Below are positions 52,171-61,389 of a stretch of DNA of 64,000 nucleotides, piece after piece. How positions within the stretch are numbered: the stretch's first letter is position 1; each line of letters opens with the position of its first letter. A program made the position numbers and the translations under genes. Source of the DNA: Neokomagataea thailandica NBRC 106555 (GTDB taxonomy: Bacteria > Pseudomonadota > Alphaproteobacteria > Acetobacterales > Acetobacteraceae); NCBI RefSeq assembly GCF_001598495.1, contig NZ_BCZB01000017.1, positions 17,823 to 81,822 of the forward strand, in the 5' to 3' direction. The notes beneath the pieces were generated by a model that saw only the letters and a list, made by a program, of their open reading frames with translations, did not search any database and had not been told where the DNA came from.

Positions 52171-55100
52171 ATGCTGGGTGTATTGCAAAAAAATCGCTTT
52201 TTGGTTCTGGGCTTTATCATTGCTGTAGTGGTGGCGGGGACGGCGTTGATACCGGGGCTGCCAGTGGAGCCTGTGCCGGATATTTCGCCACAGCAGGTGA
52301 TGGTGTCTGTGACGGTGCCGGGGCTGGCGACGGAAGAAATTGAGACATTGGTGACGGTACCCGTTGAGGCGGCGTTTACGGGTATTCCGGGGCTGGAAGA
52401 TGTACGGTCTGTCTCACGCACGGGGGTGAGTGCGGTTTATCTGCAATTTGCAGATGCTACCGATATTGACTTGGACCGGGCGCGGGTTGTCGAGCGGATG
52501 TCTGGTTTGCGGTCCGCTATTACGTTGCCGGGGGCGGAAATTCATATTGGCCCACGTGCGACGGGTATGAGCGAGATCATGCAACTTGAGATTAAGGGCG
52601 ATGGGTATTCTCCCATGGCGCTTAATCGCATGATGACATGGACTGTTGCGCCGATGCTGCGGCTCGTGCCGGGTGTGGCTGATGTGAACGTGAATGGCGG
52701 CGCGGAGGAAACCTTTAATGTGGCGCTCCGGCCGGAGCGATTGCGGGCTTTTAACGTCACGGTGGCGGATGTAGATCAGGCGCTGGAAGCAAATAATGCC
52801 GCGTCTGGTGGTGGGTGGATTGCCCGGCAAGCGGAGAGCCAAGTGGTGGTGGGCCGCGCACTGGTGACGAGCTTGGATGTGTTTGGGTCTATCCCCGTGA
52901 AGATGGGGGCGGCTGGGCATGTGGTGCGTTTGCGCGACCTTGGGGAGATTTCACATGCAGCGCGGACCCGGTTAGGGGCTGTAACGCGTGATGGTAAGGG
53001 TGAAATTGTTAATGGCGTTGTGCTGATGCAAATTGGTGCCAGCTCGAACGCGACTTTGGCGGCTATTCGGGGGGCACTGCCGGGCATACAGCAGGCTTTG
53101 CCGCCGGGTGTGACGTTAGATCCATTTTATAGTCGTGCGACTTTAACGGGGCAGACATTAGGGACCATTAAAGAGAATTTGGCGCTGGGCGCGGTATTGG
53201 TTTTTGGTGTTTTGCTTGTCGTGCTGGGGGATTGGCGGGCGTCACTGGCGATTGTCAGTGTGATACCGGTTTCGTTGGTCTGTGCGATGGTGGGGATGCG
53301 CTTTTTTGGGGTCTCTGCCAATTTGCTGAGCCTTGGGGCGATTGATTTTGGCATGATTGTGGATGGTGCTCTGGTGATTGTGGAGCACTTGATGGTGGAG
53401 CGCAAAAGGAACCGTGACCCTGCGGCACTCCCACGGATGGCGGCAGAAACTGTGCGCCTTGTTGCGCGGCCTGTGATCTTTGCGATCACGGTGATTATTA
53501 TGGTGTATCTGCCTATTTTGACGCTTCAGGGCATTGAAGGGAAAATGTTCCGCCCGATGGCGCAGACCGTCATCATGGCCTTGGTGGTATCCTTATTATA
53601 CGGGCTGTTAGGGATGCCGGTGGTCGCAGCTTTGATGTTGCGCCGCAGCCCGGAGGAGCGGGAAACGCGGCTTATCGCGTGGCTTCGCCGTTATTATGAG
53701 CGGGCATTAGCTTGGTGTGGCCAAAAGGTTCGTTTGGTGTTGATGGTGGTGCTGGGCGCCTTAATGCTTTCGGCTGTTGTTGCGTCCCGTCTGGGCGGAG
53801 AGTTTGTGCCTCAGTTGGAAGAAGGGGCGCTCATTGTTACGTCTATGCGGCTGCCGAGTGCGTCTTTAGAAACGGTTTTGCAGGGGGTGACGCAGCAAGA
53901 GAAAATTTTGCGGCGCTTTCCAGAAGTACAGACGGTTGTGAGTAATACGGGCACATCGGCTATTCCGACGGATCCGATGGGAACGTCTGAGACGGATAGC
54001 TTTATTTTCTTGAAGCCGCGTGATCAGTGGCGGCCGGGTCAAACGCAAGAGCGTTTGGTGCAGGCCATGAATGCGGCGCTGCTGCATGATTTGCCAGATG
54101 CGGATTATTCATGGTCTCAGCCTATTCAGATGCGCATGGATGATTTGCTGGCTGGTGTGCGGAGCCAAGTGGCCATCTCGGTTTATGGTGATGACCTTGG
54201 GCAGATTATGCGTTTGGCGGATCACACGGCGGCTGTGTTGAAACATATTCCCGGTGCGGCGGATGTGGCGGTGCAGGGGGATGGTGATGTGTCTTTCTTA
54301 CGGATTGATGTGAACCGCGATGCAGCATCACGGCTTGGGGTATCTGTCTCGGATATTTTGGCAGAGGTCGAAGCTGTTGGCGGTCATATTGGTAAGCCAG
54401 TGACGCAGCGGGGGGCGATTATTCCTACGCAAGCGCAGTTTGTCAGTAGTGCGACAGAAACGCCGGAAAAGATTGCTCGTTTGCAGGTGCGGCGCGCGGA
54501 TGGGCAAGGTTGGGTCTTGCTGGGTGAAGTGGCGCAGATCCACGCTGTGGATGGGCCGCCGCGAATTGATCATGATGGGTTGAGCCGTCGTGTCATTGTG
54601 CAAGCGAATGTACGTGGACGGGACGTGGCTTCTTTCGTGCATGATGCGCAGCAGGCGGTGGGCCGCGGTGTGGTTTTGCCACATGGCTACCGCATGAGTT
54701 GGGCCGGGCAGTTCCGGAATTTGGAATCTGCTATGCACCGTTTGGGTGTGGTAGTGCCGATCGCGCTGGCGTTGATTTATGTTTTGTTAGTGGTCGCGCT
54801 GGGGTCGCCGGGGGCTGCGGCGTTGGTGTTTGGGAATTTGCCTGCGGCTGCCACAGGTGGGGTGCTTATGCTCGCCTTACGGGGTTTGCCGTTTAGTATT
54901 GCGGCGGGCATTGGGTTTATTGCTTTGTTTGGCGTGGCCATTTTGAATGGCGTGGTGCTGGTTAGTCAGATTGGTGTGTATCGCCAGGCGGGTATGCTAG
55001 CAGGGGAGGCTGCTTTTGCCGCTGCACGGTCACGCTTTCGCCCTGTTATGGCGACGGCCTTGGTTGCGACTTTAGGATTTTTCCCGATGGCCTTTTCGGG

Positions 55101-55227
55101 AGGGGCTGGTGCGGAAGTTGAGCGGCCTTTGGCGAGTGTTGTGATTGGTGGATTGATTTCGTCGACTTTGCTGACTCTTTTGGTTTTGCCGAGTGTGTAT
55201 GCGCTGTTCTTCGGGCGGAAAAAATAA
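52171..55227 (+). CDS. czcA: Heavy-metal RND efflux transporter (CzcA-like)
   Basis: A 1018-residue proton-driven pump with 12 membrane helices and two large periplasmic loops. IPGLPVEPVPDISPQQVMVSV near residue 28 is typical of the HME-RND group. The proton relay is Asp392, Asp398 and Glu405 in IDFGMIVDGALVIVEH, with the same spacing as the essential acids of CzcA for divalent cations. Copper/silver pumps (CusA) lack the DFG form. The final helices read FGVAILNGVVLVSQI and LVATLGFFPMAFSGGAGAEV. Zn, Co, Cd or Ni export is the best guess. It is the third gene of the operon. Confidence 0.92.
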   Translation: MLGVLQKNRFLVLGFIIAVVVAGTALIPGLPVEPVPDISPQQVMVSVTVPGLATEEIETLVTVPVEAAFTGIPGLEDVRSVSRTGVSAVYLQFADATDIDLDRARVVERMSGLRSAITLPGAEIHIGPRATGMSEIMQLEIKGDGYSPMALNRMMTWTVAPMLRLVPGVADVNVNGGAEETFNVALRPERLRAFNVTVADVDQALEANNAASGGGWIARQAESQVVVGRALVTSLDVFGSIPVKMGAAGHVVRLRDLGEISHAARTRLGAVTRDGKGEIVNGVVLMQIGASSNATLAAIRGALPGIQQALPPGVTLDPFYSRATLTGQTLGTIKENLALGAVLVFGVLLVVLGDWRASLAIVSVIPVSLVCAMVGMRFFGVSANLLSLGAIDFGMIVDGALVIVEHLMVERKRNRDPAALPRMAAETVRLVARPVIFAITVIIMVYLPILTLQGIEGKMFRPMAQTVIMALVVSLLYGLLGMPVVAALMLRRSPEERETRLIAWLRRYYERALAWCGQKVRLVLMVVLGALMLSAVVASRLGGEFVPQLEEGALIVTSMRLPSASLETVLQGVTQQEKILRRFPEVQTVVSNTGTSAIPTDPMGTSETDSFIFLKPRDQWRPGQTQERLVQAMNAALLHDLPDADYSWSQPIQMRMDDLLAGVRSQVAISVYGDDLGQIMRLADHTAAVLKHIPGAADVAVQGDGDVSFLRIDVNRDAASRLGVSVSDILAEVEAVGGHIGKPVTQRGAIIPTQAQFVSSATETPEKIARLQVRRADGQGWVLLGEVAQIHAVDGPPRIDHDGLSRRVIVQANVRGRDVASFVHDAQQAVGRGVVLPHGYRMSWAGQFRNLESAMHRLGVVVPIALALIYVLLVVALGSPGAAALVFGNLPAAATGGVLMLALRGLPFSIAAGIGFIALFGVAILNGVVLVSQIGVYRQAGMLAGEAAFAAARSRFRPVMATALVATLGFFPMAFSGGAGAEVERPLASVVIGGLISSTLLTLLVLPSVYALFFGRKK

Positions 55228-55521
55228 AGTCGAGAGGTGTTGTGTTAGCATTTAGGACGGGTGGGCGCTCTGTTCTCTTCGTGTTGAGGCGGCTATTCGC
55301 TTCTTGATGTGAGCGCAGATAGGGCGGGTTACTTTATGCGCCCACAACTCGTGGTGATGACGGGCTATTATATACGCTGGAAAAACATGCTCCTTCCTTT
55401 CCATAGGGAGCTATGAGCGTACTGTTTACACAGATCCCTTTGGGGCAGATGTTCATGAGCCTGTATGGTGGAGTGCGCTGTTACTCTGTGTTTAGGTGAT
55501 GCTGTGTAAAAGGAAGAGACG
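55228..55521 (+). promoter_or_regulatory. Intergenic region between czcA and its likely two-component system
   Basis: About 294 bp without a gene. It contains GCTCC/GGAGC (about 55390-55412), a weak hairpin, and the related elements CTGTTTACACAG (55419-55430) and CTGTGTAAAAG just before the regulator. These could be regulator sites, but I cannot support one firmly. Confidence 0.35.
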
Positions 55522-56193
55522 ATGCGTATTCTGATCGTGGAAGATGAGAAGGGGCTCGGATCGGCCGTGAAGGCGCGGGTGCAGCGTGCGGGGCATGTGA
55601 CCGATTGGTTTACTACGCTTGCGGATGCGCGTGCGGCGCTGCATGTGGCGCGGTATGATTTCGTTTTATTGGACTTGGGTCTGAGAGATGGCCATGGGCG
55701 AGAGCTCCTGCGCGAAATTCGAGCGCAGGGTTGGCCAACCGCTGTTTTGATTACGACGGCATTTGATCAGGTGAGTGATCGTATTGCGGGGCTATCGGAT
55801 GGGGCGGATGATTATATCGTCAAACCCTTTGATTTGGATGAACTGATGGCTCGGGTTGATGCAGTGGCCCGTCGGTATGTGGCATTGCCGGAGACGATGT
55901 TGGCCGTGGGGGAGGTCCAGATTGATTTGGGGCGTTCTCAGGTGCTGCGTGGTGAGGACGAGGTCGTTTTGACGGCGCGGGAATGGGCTGTTTTGGAATT
56001 GATGGCGCGGCGGCCGGGTGCTGTATGCTCACGTGAGCACATAGAGGATGCGCTCTATACGCTGGGTGAAGCGATAGAGAGCAATGCGATTGAAGTATAT
56101 GTGAGCCGTATACGCAAAAAAATTGGTGCGGAGAGTATTCGTACAGTGCGTGGGCGTGGGTATGTTTTATCGATGGATGGTAAAACAGGATGA
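55522..56193 (+). CDS. OmpR/PhoB-family response regulator
   Basis: A 223-residue regulator. The receiver domain (1-120) has acidic residues at 8-9, phosphoacceptor Asp51 in FVLLDLGLRDG, Thr79 and Lys101 in DYIVKPF. The winged-helix effector (about 130-220) contains EDEVVLTAREWAVLELMARR and IEVYVSRIRKKIGAESIRTV, followed by RGRGYVL. It begins 294 bp after czcA on the same strand and overlaps the kinase gene by ATGA. The simplest reading is control of the czcCBA operon in response to metal, like CzcRS. Confidence 0.9.
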   Translation: MRILIVEDEKGLGSAVKARVQRAGHVTDWFTTLADARAALHVARYDFVLLDLGLRDGHGRELLREIRAQGWPTAVLITTAFDQVSDRIAGLSDGADDYIVKPFDLDELMARVDAVARRYVALPETMLAVGEVQIDLGRSQVLRGEDEVVLTAREWAVLELMARRPGAVCSREHIEDALYTLGEAIESNAIEVYVSRIRKKIGAESIRTVRGRGYVLSMDGKTG

Positions 56194-57524
56194 GGCAGCG
56201 GCGTTTAGCCTCGCGCATTGTTGCGGGGGTGATGGGCGGTGTGTCCATCGGGTTATTGTTATTGGGGTTATGGCTTGGGTCTTTTACTCATTTTGAGGTG
56301 ACAGAACGGCTGGATAATTCCTTGCAGGAAGTGGCTGAGCGGCTTGAGTTTGTGGTTTCAACCTATGAGCGTTTGGATGTTCATGCTGGTGGGAAGCCTA
56401 CGGAGAAAGCGCCTGAGGTGGCGTGGTTGGCCCATGCAGGGCAGCGTACTTTAGCCTATCAGATTGTGACATTGGATCGGCGGGTTTTGGTGCGCTCACA
56501 AAATGCGCCGGAGACGTGTTTTGATGTGGCATTGTCTAATGGGCTGTATGATAGCGCCGGATTTCGGGTGTATGTGACGTTATCGCTCTCTGGGCGGTAT
56601 GTGATTTTGGTGGGTGAGCCAGCGTTTCATCGTTCAGAAGCGGTTGCGCGGGCGGTGGCTTTTTCGATTGCGCCGCTTTTGGTGTTGTTTCCGGTGATTT
56701 GGTTGATGGTGCGGCTGATTGTGCGGCGCTCATTGCGTCCCATGGCTGTGCTGCAAAGTGAGATTGCCGCGCGTGGTGGGCGGAATTTGACGCCTGTACG
56801 TCCCTTGGCGTTGCCGCCGGAACTCGCCGTTATTCATAGTGCTGTGAATTCATTGTTGGAGCGTTTGACGATGGCTCTTGCGACGGAAAGGGCTTTTGCG
56901 GCCAATGCGGCGCATGAATTGCGCAACCCGATTGCCTCTCTTTTAGCGCAAGCCCAGCTATTGCAGTTGGGTGTTGAGGGAACTGAACATGCGGAGAGCG
57001 TGGCGGGTTTAGTGCAACAGGCGCGGCGTATTGGCCGGACAACGGATAAGCTATTACAGTTCTCTCGTGTATCATCGGGGGTGGCGTTTAGCAGTGGCGT
57101 GTTTGACCTTGTTGGTTTGGTCTCGCTTGTGCGGGCTGAAATTCCGGAGCGTGAGCGCCTCATTTTTGTGGGGGATGTGCCTGAGTGTGTGATGGCGCAA
57201 GGGGATATTGATGCTGCTGGTATTTTGGTGCGCAATATTTTTGAAAATGCTCTGCATTACAGCCCTACCGGATCAGATGTGCTGATTAGGGTGAGTACTG
57301 AGGCCTTGTTGACGGTTGAAAATGGTTATGAGGGCGCGGAGATACCGTGCTTTGAGCAACTCACACGGCCTTTTGTGCGTGGTGTGAGTGATGTTGAGGG
57401 GAGTGGCCTCGGGCTGGCGATTGTGATGGGGGTAGCGCGTCAGATGAATGCGGAAGTGGATTTCCGCGCTCCTACGCTGCATACGGCGGAGCCAGTGCGC
57501 GTGTGTGTGCAGTTTCAGCGCTGA
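56190..57524 (+). CDS. Sensor histidine kinase (QseC/CzcS-like)
   Basis: A 444-residue membrane kinase. Helices at about 10-30 and 155-180 enclose a periplasmic sensor of about 120 residues. A short linker and not a clear HAMP (RRSLRPMAVLQSEIAARGGR) follows. The H box NAAHELRNPIASLLAQAQLL has phospho-His242; N box NIFENALHYSP and G box VEGSGLGLAIVMG complete the ATPase. In the periplasmic part, ERLDVHAGGK and FDVALSNGLYDSAGFRVYV resemble the DUF of QseC/TctE-like sensors. It overlaps the response regulator and is followed by a terminator. Confidence 0.9.
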   Translation: MRQRRLASRIVAGVMGGVSIGLLLLGLWLGSFTHFEVTERLDNSLQEVAERLEFVVSTYERLDVHAGGKPTEKAPEVAWLAHAGQRTLAYQIVTLDRRVLVRSQNAPETCFDVALSNGLYDSAGFRVYVTLSLSGRYVILVGEPAFHRSEAVARAVAFSIAPLLVLFPVIWLMVRLIVRRSLRPMAVLQSEIAARGGRNLTPVRPLALPPELAVIHSAVNSLLERLTMALATERAFAANAAHELRNPIASLLAQAQLLQLGVEGTEHAESVAGLVQQARRIGRTTDKLLQFSRVSSGVAFSSGVFDLVGLVSLVRAEIPERERLIFVGDVPECVMAQGDIDAAGILVRNIFENALHYSPTGSDVLIRVSTEALLTVENGYEGAEIPCFEQLTRPFVRGVSDVEGSGLGLAIVMGVARQMNAEVDFRAPTLHTAEPVRVCVQFQR

Positions 57525-57555
57525 TTGCTGTGTATGTTGTGTTGAACCGTGGTGT

Positions 57556-57591
57556 GATGGTGCCACCGTGGCGGCACCATCAACCTTTTAA
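57556..57591 (+). terminator. Terminator after the sensor kinase
   Basis: GATGGTGCC (57556-57564) / GGCACCATC (57573-57581), a 9-bp perfect stem with an 8-nt loop, followed by AACCTTTTAA. It separates the kinase gene from the convergent DUF2252 gene. Confidence 0.6.
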
Positions 57592-57602
57592 AGGGCCAGA
57601 GT

Positions 57603-59039
57603 TTATTCGCTGGCTGGCTTATCGTCTGTTCCTGTGCTGTCGGTGCTGGGGCCTTTGAGGGCGCCGCTATCGAGTGCTGCGGTGAACAATTCCCAATCCG
57701 CGTGTGTTTGTGCGGCGTATGCCTCGGAGAAGGTGGTAATGGCATCTGCGAAGGCTTTGCCTTTGCCGAGGTAACCCGCAATCTGGCTGACATCGCCGGA
57801 ACGAGCATGGGCACGTGCGAGAGTACGGCCGCAGAGTTTGGCGTAATCGGCCAAGCCTTCTTGTGCGACATCGGCACCGATATCGGCCAAGCGGCCATCT
57901 TTCAGGCGGCGCACATAGAACTGACGCCCGCTGCCTGTGAGGTCCGGTGCGTCTGTTGTGGGGTCTGCCTTGGTGTGTGTCCAGCCCAAGAAGACATCTG
58001 TGACGGCCTGCATGACGCGCTGACCGGTGACGACGCGCTCGCCTTGGTTTTTGAACGGGGATGCGCCGGCGAAGGGTGCGAGGACGGAGGTTTGTGCTTC
58101 TTTAATTTGCAGCAGCAGGTATTCGCCATCTGGCGTGGCGAACAGGCCGATTGCACAGAAAGTCCCGACACTGCCGACGCCGACGACTTTGAACATGACG
58201 TCCTTCAGCGCGTAGCGGCGCAGGAGGATAGCACGTTCTGGTGGCTGGGATTTCAGGTAGCGGTCAAAGGCTTTGCGAATAATATCTTCGCGGCCCGGAA
58301 TGCGCATGACCAGAGGAGGCTTTTCTTTCAGCTTCGGTGCGCTTTCGTCACCGAGGATAAGGCCGAAATAGCCCTTGGCGGCGCTGAGGCGCTGAGACAA
58401 CAGCTTTTCTGCGCGTGCGCGGACTTTTTTATCATCAAAGTCAGCAATAGCATCACGGAAATCAATGCGGTCTGCCCAAATTTCGAGCGGGCTTTTATCG
58501 GCCAAGCGCGTCATGTGTTGGGCATAGCTGAGCGTCATATTCTCAGCGAGTGCACGGGATGCTTTTGGAGAAAGGCCGCCATCTTCACCGGCGAGGATCA
58601 GGGAGGCGCCAAGGCGTTTCACGTCCCATTCGAAGGGGGCTTCGAGTGTTTCGTCAAAGTCATTAATGTCAAAAACAGGCACGCCTTCTGGGGAGGCATA
58701 GGTGCCGAAATTGGCCAAGTGGCAGTCACCACAGGACTGAACGCGCGGGCCAGCGCTTGGGGTGTTGGCTAAGTCTGCGGCCATGACGGCTGCTGCGCCG
58801 CGCAAGAAGGTGAAGGGGGAAACGCGCATCCGTTCGTAGCGAACGGGAACGAGTTCAGCGATGCGATTTTCGCCTTGTTCAGCCAAGATCTCAACAGCGG
58901 AACGGCGGCCTTCGGGGGCGCGCCATTCGGCTTGTGCGGAGCGTGGGAGGCGTTTGCGGAGATTGACGCCCCTATTATGGCTTTCGGTACGGGTTTTGAT
59001 GGAAGATGTGGCGTCTTTTACAGGGGGTTGTTCGGACAT
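57603..59039 (-). CDS. DUF2252 family protein
   Basis: A 478-residue soluble protein typical of DUF2252, which is distantly related to the aminoglycoside phosphotransferase/kinase fold. Seen features are RYERMRVSPFTFLRGAAAVMAADLA, CGDCHLANFGTY, VFDINDFDETLEAPFEWDVKRLGASL near residues 125-150 with the DxNDFDE acidic motif, and a late AQEGLADYAKLCGRTLARAHARSGD. Its function is unknown; the motif layout suggests nucleotide or metal binding. The start ATG 59039 is clear. A long open frame exists antisense, but this strand carries the family sequence. Confidence 0.9.
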   Translation of the reverse strand: MSEQPPVKDATSSIKTRTESHNRGVNLRKRLPRSAQAEWRAPEGRRSAVEILAEQGENRIAELVPVRYERMRVSPFTFLRGAAAVMAADLANTPSAGPRVQSCGDCHLANFGTYASPEGVPVFDINDFDETLEAPFEWDVKRLGASLILAGEDGGLSPKASRALAENMTLSYAQHMTRLADKSPLEIWADRIDFRDAIADFDDKKVRARAEKLLSQRLSAAKGYFGLILGDESAPKLKEKPPLVMRIPGREDIIRKAFDRYLKSQPPERAILLRRYALKDVMFKVVGVGSVGTFCAIGLFATPDGEYLLLQIKEAQTSVLAPFAGASPFKNQGERVVTGQRVMQAVTDVFLGWTHTKADPTTDAPDLTGSGRQFYVRRLKDGRLADIGADVAQEGLADYAKLCGRTLARAHARSGDVSQIAGYLGKGKAFADAITTFSEAYAAQTHADWELFTAALDSGALKGPSTDSTGTDDKPASE

Positions 59040-59134
59040 TGAGGTACCTCATGAAGTAGAAAAAGGAGCTAAACATATCGGCTTATTATTGGAGTATCCT
59101 GAAGGTGGTGCCGATATATGACAAGTGGTGGGTG

Positions 59135-60049
59135 TTAAGAGCCCTTGGATGGGGTGGTATTGGTGCTGGGTAGCGGTGTGTGTTCGCGGCCTGAATAGTT
59201 TGTGATGATGGTATGTACGGCATCGGCCGCTTCTGAGGCTGCGGCGATGGCGGTATCGCCCCAAGCGCCATCAAGCGAATGAGCCGGAACAGCATGGAGC
59301 TGTGTTGCAGCACCGAGTTCTTCGCCTTTAGGGGTGCGTACGCGCCATGCAATTTCGATTTGCTCTGTTGAAGGTGGCGTTTTGAGCGCGGTGAGTTTGG
59401 CAACGCCACGAATAATGAAATCGACTTTTGAACAATCGGTTTGGATTGTATCCGTATTGTTTGGGAAGGCGGAGTAGAAGGCACGGCCAAGGGCAACGTT
59501 TCCGTCACCGGGTGCACCTTGTACGCCTTCAAAGCATGTTTTGGCGGGGCGGTGCATGAGGCTATTGGGATCTTGCGCCATGAGAGAAGCTTGGATGCCA
59601 GTAAGTAGGTCTGTGATGGCTGGGGCGGCTTCAGTTGCCATTGTTTTCATTAGCAATGGGTCGTTTTGCGTCCAATTTGCGGCGCTGATGGGAGTGCCAT
59701 CGCGCTCTGCTCGTGCCTCTCCCTTGGGTGTCATGAGGGTATAATGGGGGATGATGCTGCCGCCTTGTGGGGTTGCTGTGATTTGAACCCACCAGTCACC
59801 GGGGCGGGGTGTTTGGGCAATGGCAGGCACTGATTGGCTGACCATGGCTGTGGCGAGTTCATGCGCGAGAATAGTGGATGAAGCGCTGGTAAGACCTGCA
59901 AGGTTGGGGGCAGGAACATCTAACCGGGACGGGGGCAGGTTCGTCGCGGCAAGATATTTGGCTTGGTCACCCGGATTGGAAAAGGGGTGTGGCATGTCAA
60001 AGCAGCCAGAGAGTGCGATCGGTAACAGAAGCGGTAAAAAGCGGCGCAT
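59135..60049 (-). CDS. Putative lipoprotein, function unknown
   Basis: A 304-residue protein with a lipoprotein signal: MRRFLPLLLPIALSGC, Cys16, then FDMP. The mature part has GDWWVQITATPQGGSIIPHYTLMTPKG near residue 83 and IIRGVAKLTALKTPPSTEQIEIAWRV near 212, alternating strand-like stretches that could form a beta domain. Two Cys near 168 and 205 may form a disulfide. I recognise no family; it looks like a periplasm-facing lipoprotein of acetic acid bacteria. It is 95 bp upstream of DUF2252 on the same strand. Confidence 0.75.
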   Translation of the reverse strand: MRRFLPLLLPIALSGCFDMPHPFSNPGDQAKYLAATNLPPSRLDVPAPNLAGLTSASSTILAHELATAMVSQSVPAIAQTPRPGDWWVQITATPQGGSIIPHYTLMTPKGEARAERDGTPISAANWTQNDPLLMKTMATEAAPAITDLLTGIQASLMAQDPNSLMHRPAKTCFEGVQGAPGDGNVALGRAFYSAFPNNTDTIQTDCSKVDFIIRGVAKLTALKTPPSTEQIEIAWRVRTPKGEELGAATQLHAVPAHSLDGAWGDTAIAAASEAADAVHTIITNYSGREHTPLPSTNTTPSKGS

Positions 60050-60220
60050 TGAAGCCCCCGGTCAATGGCAGGAATGTTGAGCATAAAACAGAGTGCAGCA
60101 TCTGTCGAAGGGGGCGAGGGAACTTCACAATATGCGGCGTGTAGAGATCAGGGCGTGAACTTGTCGGGTCTTTGTGGCGTAGTGAGGGGAGCCACGCAGT
60201 GACAGGGGAGTACGTTTGTC

Positions 60221-61300
60221 ATGCAGTATCGTCAGCTTGGGCGTTCAGGGTTGCGGGTTTCAGCCTTTAATTTTGGGTCTGTGACGTTTGGGGGGCAGGG
60301 GGGATTTGCGTCCACAGGGAATACGGATGTTTCCGCAGCAGCCCGTATGGTGGATATATGTGTTGAGCATGGTGTGAACATGTTTGATACGGCGGATGCG
60401 TATTCTGCGGGCGTGGCCGAAGAGATTTTGGGGAAAGCCTTACAGGGCCGCAGCCGTGAATTGTTGGTAACGAGTAAGGTGCGCTTCCCGACGGGGGAGG
60501 GGCCGAATGAACAGGGGTTGTCCCGGCATCATATCTTAAATGCTTGTGAGGATAGTTTGCGGCGTTTGGGGCGTGACCATATTGATCTGTATTATTTGCA
60601 TGAATGGGATGGGCTGACGTCTGTTGATGAGACGCTAGAAGCGCTGCAGACGCTGCGGCAGCAGGGGAAGATCCGTTATGCGGGGATTTCCAATTTCTCA
60701 GGTTGGCAAGCGATGAAAGTATTATCGGTGGCGGAGCGGGATCGCTTGATAGCGCCGGTGAGCCAGCAGATTTATTATTCGCTGGAAGCCCGAGATGCGG
60801 AATATGAGCTTCTGCCTTTGGCGGTTGATCAAGGGTTGGGGGTGCAGGTTTGGAGTCCGCTGGCGTGTGGGCTTTTATCCGGGAAATTCCGCCGTAATCA
60901 GGCTGCTCCAGAAGATACGCGGCGCGTTGAAGGGTGGAGTGAGCCTGAAGTGCGCGATAGTGAAAAATTGTACGATACGGTTGAAGTCTTGGTGCGCGTT
61001 GGGGAGGAGCATGGTGTTTCTGCTGCGCGTGTTGCGCTGGCGTGGTTGTTGGGGCGTTCTGGCGTGACGTCGGTTGTGCTGGGGGCACGTAAAGAGAGCC
61101 AGCTTTTGGATAATTTGGCGGCTGTTGATGTGCATTTGACGGATGAGCAAGTTGAGGCGTTGGAGCGTGTGAGTGCCCCGGCGTTGATTTATCCCTATTG
61201 GCATCAGCAGCGCGCTGCGTTTGAGCGTTTATCACCTGCGGATTTAGTGCTGCATGGACCGGCGCAACGTGCACGTCAGGCTCTTGAAAAGACAAAGTGA
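60221..61300 (+). CDS. Aldo/keto reductase
   Basis: A 359-residue NADPH-dependent oxidoreductase with a TIM barrel. The catalytic tetrad is visible: Asp in MFDTADAYSAGVAEEILG with its Tyr, Lys in LLVTSKVRFPTGEG, and His in YYLHEWDG. The C-terminal coenzyme site GVTSVVLGARKESQLLDNLAA is near 285. The sequence is closest to the AKR11/12-like group of bacterial sugar or xenobiotic aldehyde reductases. The substrate is not predictable. AGGGGAG precedes ATG 60221. It ends just before the clpB promoter region. Confidence 0.92.
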   Translation: MQYRQLGRSGLRVSAFNFGSVTFGGQGGFASTGNTDVSAAARMVDICVEHGVNMFDTADAYSAGVAEEILGKALQGRSRELLVTSKVRFPTGEGPNEQGLSRHHILNACEDSLRRLGRDHIDLYYLHEWDGLTSVDETLEALQTLRQQGKIRYAGISNFSGWQAMKVLSVAERDRLIAPVSQQIYYSLEARDAEYELLPLAVDQGLGVQVWSPLACGLLSGKFRRNQAAPEDTRRVEGWSEPEVRDSEKLYDTVEVLVRVGEEHGVSAARVALAWLLGRSGVTSVVLGARKESQLLDNLAAVDVHLTDEQVEALERVSAPALIYPYWHQQRAAFERLSPADLVLHGPAQRARQALEKTK

Positions 61301-61310
61301 ACGCTTACAT
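61283..61310 (+). promoter_or_regulatory. Possible heat-shock (sigma-32) promoter of clpB
   Basis: CTTG (61283-61286), 17 bp spacer, then CTTACAT (61304-61310), close to the alphaproteobacterial RpoH pattern CTTG-N17-CYTATNT. The -35 lies inside the end of the aldo/keto reductase gene. A bulged GC hairpin with a TTCG loop (about 61323-61343) sits in the leader. Confidence 0.4.
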
Positions 61311-61389
61311 CTTTTGTACAGCCGCTGCCTTCGGGGGCGGTTGAATACGGAATGTCGCCTTTGACAGGGGCATGAAAGGGTTAAGTATC

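Noticed and set aside
57702..58772. 356-codon open frame antisense to the DUF2252 gene
   Set aside because: It is a long shadow frame, rich in Cys and without domain sequence, while the opposite strand carries clear DUF2252 motifs.
60267..61295. 342-codon open frame antisense to the aldo/keto reductase
   Set aside because: Its composition is Pro/His/Ser-rich and low complexity; the reductase on the plus strand has the full catalytic tetrad.
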